Shown: piece after piece, positions 7,508-14,772 of the stretch
How the letters are laid out: the number at the start of each line of letters is the position of its first letter
Numbering within the stretch: position 1 is the stretch's first letter
DNA from: Deltaproteobacteria bacterium UBA5329
GTDB lineage: Bacteria; Desulfobacterota; Syntrophorhabdia; Syntrophorhabdales; Syntrophorhabdaceae
Reading direction: 5' to 3'
NCBI GenBank assembly: GCA_002408185.1
Contig: DHQV01000003.1
Coordinates: 1-29,368, forward strand
Length of the DNA: 29,368 nucleotides
Position numbers and translations under genes: made by a program
Notes under the pieces: model-generated
The model's input: only the letters and a program-made list of their open reading frames with translations
Told to the model about the DNA's origin: nothing
Databases searched by the model: none

Positions 7508-8062
7508 TCATTTTCCACCCGTAAGTGCTGAAATGCGCAGTTTTACCATGAGTTCGCGGGGATCTCTGAAATTCCTTACCCTAGTGTCTAGTTCCCTGAT
7601 CACGAGGTATGGGGTGTGCGTCTCCAGAGTGAACAGCACATCGCTCAAGGCCCGCGTGTCAGGAAGCACGGCATCGACACTGATCGTTATGATCTTCAGT
7701 TTACCGAGGTCATCGGGCTTTTCAACGCGTTCACTCGCTATCGATCCCCCCCTGGTTGTTATTGAGGTCTTTACGACGTCCTGAAGGGCGGCGGCGGCAA
7801 TGCTCATGGTCTGTGCATCGATGATCTGCGTCATTTCGGTTGTTCTCTTCTCCCGCAGGGCTTCCAGTCTTTTTTCGATCGAAGGCCTGTCGGCAATGAG
7901 ATTGACATAGCGTTGTAGCGTGCCCATCCGCGTAACTTCCCTTTCCTTGAGCGAAGTCATTTCAGCCTTCACGGCGAGATAACCGTACTGGTACGCAACC
8001 AGAATGGCGAGTACAATAATGATCGGCAGCGCAATGGTGTAATACCGGCTATTTTTTTTCAC
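7508..8062 (-). CDS. gspM: T2SS protein GspM (PilO-like)
   Basis: A 184-residue bitopic inner-membrane protein: N-terminal transmembrane helix (about 7-30), a charged coiled-coil segment (about 32-80), and a small periplasmic ferredoxin-like domain (about 85-180, with VEKPDDLGKLKIITISVDAVLPDTRALSDVLFTLE split over its strands). This is the layout of GspM/PilO, which pairs with GspL to position the ATPase. It starts with GTG inside the end of gspL (14-nt overlap), and the start overlaps an eight-A run. It is followed 1 nt later by the gspC ATG. The sequence itself is weakly conserved in this family, so the name depends partly on operon position. Confidence 0.8.
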   Translation of the reverse strand: MKKNSRYYTIALPIIIVLAILVAYQYGYLAVKAEMTSLKEREVTRMGTLQRYVNLIADRPSIEKRLEALREKRTTEMTQIIDAQTMSIAAAALQDVVKTSITTRGGSIASERVEKPDDLGKLKIITISVDAVLPDTRALSDVLFTLETHTPYLVIRELDTRVRNFRDPRELMVKLRISALTGGK

Positions 8063-9581
8063 TTATCGGTTTCGCTCCCATCTTTTTATCGAACCCCTCG
8101 ATCTCCATCTTGATCACAAAACGGTCGGCGTTAAGTCTCATGTCCCGTATCGTCGGAGAGGAGAACTCCACCTTTCTGAACTGGCCCGACTGTTCGAGCT
8201 TCGGTAATATCTCAGTCGCGGATGATGCATATCCCTCTATTTCGACCGTCTCCCCGGTAATCCTCAGGCGGGTCAACCAGACATTTTTCTGCAGAATGGT
8301 GGTCAATTCCTTCATGATGTCGAGCGACATCGGTGCAGATTCCTTGAAGTTCCGGACTGAGGTAATGTCGGCATCGATGGTGGAAGCTTCCTGCCTCAAT
8401 GCTTCTATGGCCTTGACCTCATTGCGCCGCGACGCGATCTGTCCTTCAATCCTGTCTACCCGTGTTTTTTCCATGTAAAGCGGTACGATCAGGTTCAGGG
8501 CCATGGCCAGTACGATAATACCGAGAAGTACCATTGTTATCCGCGTTACTGGATTTTTTTTCTCAGCTTGAAAACCTTTGCCCGCGAGGTTGAAACCCTT
8601 CTGCCCCGGCCATATCTCTTCCACCAGTCCGCCGAGCGGCCCTGTGAGTTCATCATCTATTTCAGCTCCAAACTTCGCTTTCAGGTCATCTTTCGTGACG
8701 GGCCGTACCGGCAGTCCGATCTCATTTTGAATGTTCTCGTACCGGGGTGCTGAACTGACAAGAACAACAGGTGGGATTTCCCCGGTTTCAAGCTCCCGAA
8801 GCATCGGGGCGAGCCCTTCTTTGATCAGTTCGAGATTATCGCCTTCATTTTCCAGAAAGTTTTCCGATACCGTCGAATGAAGAACGCCTTCCTTGATAGT
8901 ACAGCCGTCATATCCATCATTTCTTATATCCAAGCACACCGTGGTCTCTCCCCCGGTGCCGAGGACTCGGCATACTGTGCCAAAACCTGTAATGCTGGTT
9001 GTCACTCTCTGGGCACTGAGATGATTAATTTCGAGCGCATCCATATAGGGCTGCAGCGTCTGAGCGCGCATCGCGACGATAAGGAGTTTGATCCTTTCAT
9101 TTTCTTCCGAGATGACCGAAAAATCATACATAGCCTCAGCAGGGCCAAGCGGGGTCAATCTATCCAATTCATATGCGATAACCGACGTTAGATTGTCTTT
9201 CACGACAAGGGGCATCTCCGCGGTGCGTACGATGAACCAAGGACGCGGGACCGAAAGCACTATCGATGCGCCCCGGGCACCGAAAATGTCAGCTGCCTCG
9301 TTTAAGGCCAGTGTCATTTCGTCCGGTGTAGGGTATTTGCCTCCATCAAAAGCAAAACGCTTCAACCCTTTAATGGCCGGTTTGGACAAAAACCTGGTCC
9401 CGTACGCTATTGAAACCGCACCCTTTTCGATAGCCACACAGAGGCATTTTTTTGGAATGATCATCCCTTCAAGAACATTTATCGTCAGGAGGTCCCTGAA
9501 TTTTACGAAACCTGCCCGGGCTTCTTCCCGGACCTTCGCGGCATACTTTTCCACTCTGACGGACAATTGATCAAAGTTCAC
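8049..9581 (-). CDS. gspL: T2SS protein GspL, PilM/PilN-like fusion
   Basis: A 510-residue protein that recruits the GspE ATPase to the inner membrane. The cytoplasmic part (about 40-320) is an actin-like PilM-type domain (VAIEKGAVSIAYGTRFL, ASIVLSVPRPWFIVRTAEMP split over two strands, TVCLDIRNDG). A single transmembrane helix follows at about 348-369, then a coiled coil and a PilN-like periplasmic domain (WLTRLRITGETVEIEGYA). I chose GTG at 9581: GGAG lies 7 nt upstream and it overlaps the gspK stop by 11 nt, whereas the longer frame adds 33 unlikely residues. The end overlaps gspM. A poly-A run (minus strand) sits right before the stop. Confidence 0.88.
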   Translation of the reverse strand: MNFDQLSVRVEKYAAKVREEARAGFVKFRDLLTINVLEGMIIPKKCLCVAIEKGAVSIAYGTRFLSKPAIKGLKRFAFDGGKYPTPDEMTLALNEAADIFGARGASIVLSVPRPWFIVRTAEMPLVVKDNLTSVIAYELDRLTPLGPAEAMYDFSVISEENERIKLLIVAMRAQTLQPYMDALEINHLSAQRVTTSITGFGTVCRVLGTGGETTVCLDIRNDGYDGCTIKEGVLHSTVSENFLENEGDNLELIKEGLAPMLRELETGEIPPVVLVSSAPRYENIQNEIGLPVRPVTKDDLKAKFGAEIDDELTGPLGGLVEEIWPGQKGFNLAGKGFQAEKKNPVTRITMVLLGIIVLAMALNLIVPLYMEKTRVDRIEGQIASRRNEVKAIEALRQEASTIDADITSVRNFKESAPMSLDIMKELTTILQKNVWLTRLRITGETVEIEGYASSATEILPKLEQSGQFRKVEFSSPTIRDMRLNADRFVIKMEIEGFDKKMGAKPISEKK

Positions 9582-10533
9582 GCTGTGTCTCCGAAGGGCT
9601 TTTGTAGGAAAAGAACCGGGGCATCGTCGATTCCGCCGATACGACAGCCCGAACACTGTAACCCTGCTTTGATTCCCCAAGAAAACCTGTTGATTCGATC
9701 GTATAGGTATTGCCTTCCGTCATATCGATATATTGCGCAAGCGTGGGAAGATTAAGACCCGTTATAGCCTGAATGTCCTGGACCGACCTGAATTCCGCTG
9801 TTTCTCTTTGATCGATGATCCTTTTGGCAGTCTCTTCGGTCAATCCCGGCAGGGCCATCAGCAGTTCCTTTGGAGCCGCATTGATATTGATCTTGGAAGA
9901 CGTTCCATAGATGGTCAGGTACTGGACGATCCCTCTGTGTTCTTTGTTCCCGAAAAGGATGTCGGGCGTGATCCCTTTTACGAGAAGAAGTTCCTCCAGC
10001 GTATCGAGAGGCGCGTTCTTCGCTCGGTAGGGAACCTGCAGAGAAAGATAGTATTCGTCCTCGGCCCCGTTCAGGCGGCGCAGGTTGTCGCTGTCCGTCC
10101 AATCCAAGATCGAATCGACTATTATGTCGGCCTTTTCCTGGGGCACGTCGAGACTGAGAAGAAGGTTCTTCAAGACAATTCCTGTGAGGTCACTCATTTT
10201 GTTAATGTCTATTTTGCCCGATTCCGACAGGAGCCTGAATTTGTAACTGCCCGTCTCCATCCGTCCCGTGTATGACCGCCCGTCGATACGCACCACCTCA
10301 TTTCCTTCGACGACTACCGCCTGCTCACGGTACGTCTGGCGATGGAATATCTCCAGGATCGCACGCTCCATCCCGGCCTCTGCGATGAATCTCTTTTGCA
10401 CGCCTTCCTTGAAGAATATCGTCGAGCGGGCTTCCGTCCGTATCAGGAATGAGAATGAGATGACAAGCGCCACCAGGATCGTGACAATCCAAAGGACCAT
10501 TATGATGGCGATGCCTTTTTCCGATCGTATCAC
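9571..10533 (-). CDS. gspK: T2SS minor pseudopilin GspK
   Basis: GspK forms the tip of the pseudopilus with GspI and GspJ. The 320 residues are typical. The N-terminus is a short basic leader ending in Gly, then IAIIMVLWIVTILVALVISF; it lacks Glu at +5, as GspK proteins do. Family signatures follow: SGKIDINKMSD, ILDWTDSDNLRRLNGAEDEYY (here written in two overlapping parts: ILDWTDSDN and GAEDEYY), YRAKNAPLDTLEELLLVKG and a helix-hairpin-helix-like INAAPKELLMALPGL. I chose the GTG at 10533, which overlaps the gspJ stop as GTGA; the longer frame would add 39 residues before the pilin leader. Downstream, gspL overlaps by 11 nt. Confidence 0.93.
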   Translation of the reverse strand: MIRSEKGIAIIMVLWIVTILVALVISFSFLIRTEARSTIFFKEGVQKRFIAEAGMERAILEIFHRQTYREQAVVVEGNEVVRIDGRSYTGRMETGSYKFRLLSESGKIDINKMSDLTGIVLKNLLLSLDVPQEKADIIVDSILDWTDSDNLRRLNGAEDEYYLSLQVPYRAKNAPLDTLEELLLVKGITPDILFGNKEHRGIVQYLTIYGTSSKININAAPKELLMALPGLTEETAKRIIDQRETAEFRSVQDIQAITGLNLPTLAQYIDMTEGNTYTIESTGFLGESKQGYSVRAVVSAESTMPRFFSYKSPSETQREL

Positions 10534-11129
10534 GTCTTCACTTTGTTCGCCCTGACAGGCACTACAAATACAATTTTTCGTTCCGGAAAGGTCAAGGTGA
10601 TTCGTATCTTCCGGGGAAAAAGAAGTTCGTCGGTCCATGTCCCGACCCATTCACCTTGCACCTCTTCGGCATCGCTTTCCTTGCGGAAATATTCGAAGCG
10701 CACCCCGCCTATACCTTCGAGTAGCTTGATCTCCCGGGTATTCTCAACACCCAGTGTATTCTCCTCCACATAAAGGGCCATCGTACCGTCATCCCCGGAC
10801 CTCGCACTGTATGTCACTGCAACGTTTCCGCGCCTACCCTCTGTCAGCGAGTAATTCGACGCGAACTTTACCGTGTCGGTCGATCCCTCAAAGAAAAGAC
10901 GTCCTGCCTCATCGTCGCGCCTGCCAAGAGGTATCGCCGACTGTATCTGGTCGTCTATAAGCGAAAAAGTCACTTTCAACCGTTCCAGATAGGCCGATCT
11001 GACCTCCCCCTTGTCGATCGACCTGTAGGAAACGCGCATAGCTCCAGCCATTATCACGAGGATAAGACTGATGAGCGTAACGGAGATCATCACTTCAAGC
11101 AGCGTGAATCCTTGAGGTCGCCTGATCAC
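10530..11129 (-). CDS. gspJ: T2SS minor pseudopilin GspJ
   Basis: A 199-residue type IV-pilin-like protein that assembles with GspI and GspK at the pseudopilus tip. The prepilin leader MIRRPQG is followed by FTLLEVMISVTLISLILVIM, with the conserved Glu at +5 of the mature protein and a hydrophobic helix of about 20 residues. The rest is a predicted beta-rich globular domain. It starts with GTG overlapping the gspI stop by 4 nt (GTGA), and its own stop overlaps the gspK start. Cleavage and N-methylation would need a prepilin peptidase, which is not encoded in this window. Confidence 0.92.
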   Translation of the reverse strand: MIRRPQGFTLLEVMISVTLISLILVIMAGAMRVSYRSIDKGEVRSAYLERLKVTFSLIDDQIQSAIPLGRRDDEAGRLFFEGSTDTVKFASNYSLTEGRRGNVAVTYSARSGDDGTMALYVEENTLGVENTREIKLLEGIGGVRFEYFRKESDAEEVQGEWVGTWTDELLFPRKIRITLTFPERKIVFVVPVRANKVKT

Positions 11130-11539
11130 ATCCGGCCTGCCTGTTCTTTCTTGACCATTTTCATGGTCCTCACCGTTATTGACCTCTGCGACGCGCCGCC
11201 CGGCCAGGTAAACTTTACGGCGATCTCCAACAATTCAAGCGGCAATTCCCGTGTCCTAGTTTCAAAGACCTTGGATATCGTGGTTTCCACCACGTAACCT
11301 TCTGGTACTGTCTCGCTGGATACGCTCACTTTCAACTCTTCGCTATCAAGCACTTCTCTCATTTTCGCCTGTGCCTCAGCACTCATCCATATGTAATCCT
11401 CCGATCGCGAAAGAATACGCAGGTCCGCAGAGAACAGCTGGAGGATAACCACAACGGCCGATGCAAGAATTACAAAAGCAACGACCACCTCGAGAAGCGT
11501 GAACCCTTCGCTTCGTCTGAAAATCCCCGTTGCCGACAA
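11126..11539 (-). CDS. gspI: T2SS minor pseudopilin GspI
   Basis: A 137-residue minor pseudopilin. The leader is basic (RRSEG) and is followed by FTLLEVVVAFVILASAVVVI, with Glu at +5. The C-terminal part contains VETTISKVFETRTRELPLELLEIAVKFTW as a beta-rich domain (quoted here only to place it: about 85-115), typical of GspI, whose tail ends near a W-[PG]-G pattern and RSITVRTM. The start appears to be TTG at 11539, with GGGAG about 11 nt upstream; no ATG precedes the leader in frame. The stop overlaps the gspJ GTG by 4 nt. GspI nucleates the tip complex with J and K. Confidence 0.9.
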   Translation of the reverse strand: MSATGIFRRSEGFTLLEVVVAFVILASAVVVILQLFSADLRILSRSEDYIWMSAEAQAKMREVLDSEELKVSVSSETVPEGYVVETTISKVFETRTRELPLELLEIAVKFTWPGGASQRSITVRTMKMVKKEQAGRM

Positions 11540-11563
11540 ACCTTTCGTTTCTCCCTCCCCGGA

Positions 11564-12037
11564 TCATGATCGCAGGACAATCGCACCTAGGACCGGATCA
11601 AGATCGATGTAAAGCATCTTTTTTTCCCCGGCCAGAGTGATACGCCCCGAGGCGACCCCGCCTGATTCGTTAAAGATAATTGAATATTGCCCGCGTACGA
11701 TATCACCCTGCAGGGGGTCCGTGATCTTTACGGTTATGCCCCTGGGGATAGTGCGGGTTTGCACCCCCGCAACGCCGTATCTCCCCGCATCGAGATCGAT
11801 GAAAACAGAGTGCGGCTCGCCACTGTCCTTTGCAAGCAGTCGTGCGAACCTCAACATGGCTGACATTTCACGCCCTGCTGCATTCAAGTTCTCGGATGGG
11901 AGTCTGTTTGCGAAAAATATGGTCGAAACACCGAGGATGATTAGGACAAGCACCATCACCATCATGATCTCGATAAGGGTGAAGCCGTTATTGGCCGGGA
12001 TTTTCTTGAATAATGGCCTGCGCACCATATCTTTCAA
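11564..12037 (-). CDS. gspH: T2SS minor pseudopilin GspH
   Basis: A 157-residue minor pseudopilin. A 17-residue basic leader ends in NNG, then FTLIEIMMVMVLVLIILGVS with Glu at +5. The globular part has the GspH pattern: REMSAMLRFARLLAKDSGEP, then VFIDLDAGRYGVAG and FNESGGVASGRITL. The start is probably TTG at 12037, overlapping the gspF stop (TTGA), with GGAG about 8 nt upstream; an ATG three codons later is the alternative. GspH caps or connects the pseudopilus to the GspI-J-K tip complex. Confidence 0.9.
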   Translation of the reverse strand: MKDMVRRPLFKKIPANNGFTLIEIMMVMVLVLIILGVSTIFFANRLPSENLNAAGREMSAMLRFARLLAKDSGEPHSVFIDLDAGRYGVAGVQTRTIPRGITVKITDPLQGDIVRGQYSIIFNESGGVASGRITLAGEKKMLYIDLDPVLGAIVLRS

Positions 12038-13227
12038 AACGGCAGCTCCAGGATGCTGAAAACAGCCATAAGCATCGATATAACGATAAAAGCTATGATA
12101 ATGCCCATTGCAAGGATTATTGCCGGTTCAAGAAGGCTCATAAACCTTTTGACGGAGTCACGAAGTCCCTTTTCATAGGTGGTCGCAACCCTGAGGAGCA
12201 TCGTGTCGAGCTGTCCGGTCTCCTCTCCAACCTTGATCATGGAAAGGGCAAGTTGGGGAAAAATGCTGGCATCCATGAGCGGTGCTGCAATTCCTTTGCC
12301 TTCCCGCACATTCCTGGTGATAGAATCGACCGATCCGGCCATGATCCTGTTCCCCATAACGTCCTTGGAATTGTTGAGGGCCTGCAGGAATGGCACCCCA
12401 CTTTTAAGAAGCGTACCCAAGGTCCGGCAAAAACGTGCTGTTTCAAGTTTTGTCACAACATCGCCGAACAATTTCAATTTCAGTTCATCCCATTTATACG
12501 CACCCCTCTCGGTTTTGACATAAAACCTAACAAACACAAAGACCCCGGCTATCGCCGGAAGGAGTACCCACCACAGGGACCGGAGCGTCGTGCTGACTCC
12601 GAGGATAAAACGCGTCGACAGGGGCAGCGAACCCCCAATCTCGCTGAATATGGCCGTAAACCTGGGGATCACGAACGTCAGAAGGATAACTATCGATATA
12701 CCACCGGTGACCGTAAGGATAAGCGGATACACCATTGCCGATACAACGCTGTCCCTGAGTTCCTTCGATGTTTCCAGGAATTCATTGAGCTTGTCTAGGA
12801 CGACATCGAGGACGCCGCCGGTCTCTCCGGCACGCACCATGCTTGTATAGAGTTTCGGAAAAATGTCCGGATGCCTCTGAAGGGCCTCCGAGAAAGAACT
12901 TCCGCCCCTGATTCCCGAAAGCACTGAATTGATCACCTCTTTCATGCGTGCACCTTCCGATATCTCGGACAGGATGTTAAGACTCCGGTCGATGGGAAGG
13001 CCGGCGCCGAGCAGCGCGGACAGTTCGGTTGTAAACGTGAGAAGGTCGCTCCGCGAAGACCGTAACGACAGTTTTCTTCTGACTCCTGTCTTCGGTACCG
13101 ATATTTTGATTGGTATGATGCCGGTGTTCCGTATCTTCTCGACAGCGGTCCGTTCATCCGGTGCCTCGACAACACCTTCAACGACAGATCCTTCATATGT
13201 TGTGGCCGTATATGAATAAACCGCCAC
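12034..13227 (-). CDS. gspF: T2SS inner-membrane platform protein GspF
   Basis: GspF is the polytopic platform protein that couples ATPase motion to pseudopilus assembly. The 397 residues show the standard architecture: N-terminal cytoplasmic segment (VYSYTATTYEGSVVEGVVEA), a first GspF domain (about 65-190) and a second (about 270-395), each ending in membrane helices (ILTVTGGISIVILLTFVIP; ILAMGIIIAFIVISMLMAVF). ELSALLGAGLPIDRSL and RTLGTLLKSGVPFLQAL are the paired domain signatures. It starts with GTG directly after the gspE stop, with GGGAGG 5 nt upstream. Confidence 0.95.
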   Translation of the reverse strand: MAVYSYTATTYEGSVVEGVVEAPDERTAVEKIRNTGIIPIKISVPKTGVRRKLSLRSSRSDLLTFTTELSALLGAGLPIDRSLNILSEISEGARMKEVINSVLSGIRGGSSFSEALQRHPDIFPKLYTSMVRAGETGGVLDVVLDKLNEFLETSKELRDSVVSAMVYPLILTVTGGISIVILLTFVIPRFTAIFSEIGGSLPLSTRFILGVSTTLRSLWWVLLPAIAGVFVFVRFYVKTERGAYKWDELKLKLFGDVVTKLETARFCRTLGTLLKSGVPFLQALNNSKDVMGNRIMAGSVDSITRNVREGKGIAAPLMDASIFPQLALSMIKVGEETGQLDTMLLRVATTYEKGLRDSVKRFMSLLEPAIILAMGIIIAFIVISMLMAVFSILELPF

Positions 13228-14757
13228 TTAATCCTCCCGTGTAACCCTGAATACTTCGGGGAGAGTCGTTGAACCCAGTTCGATCTTCGTGAGGCCGTCT
13301 TCGAGAAGGGTCTTCATTCCGCCTTGCCGGGCTGCCTGGCGAATTTGCCCTTCATCCGCGTTCTTAAGGATCAACCTTCGTACAACATCGTCGACAACAA
13401 GAAATTCAAAAAGGCCCATGCGCCCCCTGAACCCGGTATATGTACAGGCCTCACATCCTCGGCCCCGGTAAATGCGGGCGTCGTCGGGAAGACCGAGCAT
13501 TACGAGTTCCTGCATCTCTTGTGGTGAGGTGTCTTCGGTCTTGCATTGAGTGCAGATGACCCGGACGAGCCTCTGGGCAAGGATGCCCCGTATCGTCGAC
13601 GAGAGGAGGAATGCTTCGACCCCCATGTCCAGGAGCCGCGTAATAGCGCTTGGCGCATCGTTGGTATGCAGGGTGGAAAAGACAAGATGTCCCGTAAGGG
13701 CAGCCTGAATGGCTATCTCGGCAGTCTCCAGATCGCGGATCTCCCCGATCATGACCACATCCGGGTCTTGGCGGACGATGTGCCGCAAGGTGTTGGTGAA
13801 GTTCAAGCCGATGTTAGGGCGCACCTGTATCTGGTTGACCCCTTTGAGCTGATATTCTATGGGATCTTCGACGGTTATGATCTTCTTGTCCGGTGAGTTG
13901 ATCTTGTCGAGTGTGCCGTAGAGGGTAGTCGTCTTCCCGCTTCCCGTCGGCCCCGTTACCAGAATTATCCCGTTTGGCCTCTGGATGAGATGATTGAAAT
14001 TTTTGAGCATGTCCGGCATGAACCCGAGGGCGTCAAGATCGATGACAATACTCTCCTTATCGAGGATCCTCATGACAATGCTCTCTCCATGCAGGATCGG
14101 TATAGTCGAAACACGCAGGTCGATTTCCCTGTCGCCGACAAGGAGCCTGATCCGCCCATCCTGGGGAAGCCTTCGTTCGGCTATATTTAATTTCGCCATG
14201 ATCTTGATGCGGGACACGATTGCCGCCTGGAGCCTCTTCGGGGCCGATTCCACGTCGCTCAAGACACCGTCGATCCGGTAACGGACTTTGACCTCATCGC
14301 CGAAAGGCTCGATATGGATATCGCTCGCCCTGCTTTCGACCGCCCGTGTGATGAGAAAATTGACGAGTTTTATGATCGGGGCTTCCGAGGCGAGGTCCTT
14401 GAGATGCCCGATATCCTCCTCATCAGTTCCATTCATCAACCCCGGTGCTTCCTCGTCGATACCCTCAATGATCCGGTTAATGCTCTGCTCTTCCTGACTG
14501 TAAAACCTGGCCAGATGTTCCTCGATGGCCTCCCTGCCCCCGGTATATACCTTAACGTCCGCGGCCACAGCGACCCGGAGCGCATCGATCACGTCCCTGT
14601 CGGTAGGGTCCGCCATGATCACCTTGAGGACATCGTTCTTGAATTCAAAAGGTATTACCCTGTTTTCACGGACAAAGCGGGTCGATATCCCCTCAAGAAC
14701 GAGAGGGACCTTGGGAAACTCTTCGGGGTTCAGGAAAGTGATCTTCTTCTCTATCAT
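13228..14757 (-). CDS. gspE: T2SS assembly ATPase GspE
   Basis: A hexameric traffic ATPase powering pseudopilus assembly on the cytoplasmic face. The 509 residues include an N-terminal GspE domain (about 1-90), which docks on GspL, and the ATPase core with Walker A GPTGSGKT (269-276), Asp box ITVEDPIEYQL, Walker B VVMIGEIRDLETAEIA and His box STLHTNDAPSAI. The tetracysteine zinc motif of type II/IV assembly ATPases is complete (CTQC ... CEAC). It starts with ATG 15 nt after gspD; the ribosome-binding site is weak, which suggests coupling to gspD translation. Similarity to PilB is expected; the neighbours make it a T2SS gene. Confidence 0.95.
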   Translation of the reverse strand: MIEKKITFLNPEEFPKVPLVLEGISTRFVRENRVIPFEFKNDVLKVIMADPTDRDVIDALRVAVAADVKVYTGGREAIEEHLARFYSQEEQSINRIIEGIDEEAPGLMNGTDEEDIGHLKDLASEAPIIKLVNFLITRAVESRASDIHIEPFGDEVKVRYRIDGVLSDVESAPKRLQAAIVSRIKIMAKLNIAERRLPQDGRIRLLVGDREIDLRVSTIPILHGESIVMRILDKESIVIDLDALGFMPDMLKNFNHLIQRPNGIILVTGPTGSGKTTTLYGTLDKINSPDKKIITVEDPIEYQLKGVNQIQVRPNIGLNFTNTLRHIVRQDPDVVMIGEIRDLETAEIAIQAALTGHLVFSTLHTNDAPSAITRLLDMGVEAFLLSSTIRGILAQRLVRVICTQCKTEDTSPQEMQELVMLGLPDDARIYRGRGCEACTYTGFRGRMGLFEFLVVDDVVRRLILKNADEGQIRQAARQGGMKTLLEDGLTKIELGSTTLPEVFRVTRED

Positions 14758-14772
14758 GGCTGCTCATCTTAT

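Noticed and set aside
6781..7524. A 247-codon plus-strand open frame opposite gspC
   Set aside because: It is rich in Arg, Cys and Trp from reading the GC-rich proline tail of gspC backwards, and has no ribosome-binding site.
12013..12798. A 261-codon plus-strand open frame opposite gspF
   Set aside because: It overlaps a secure gspF and shows no domain or hydrophobic pattern of its own.
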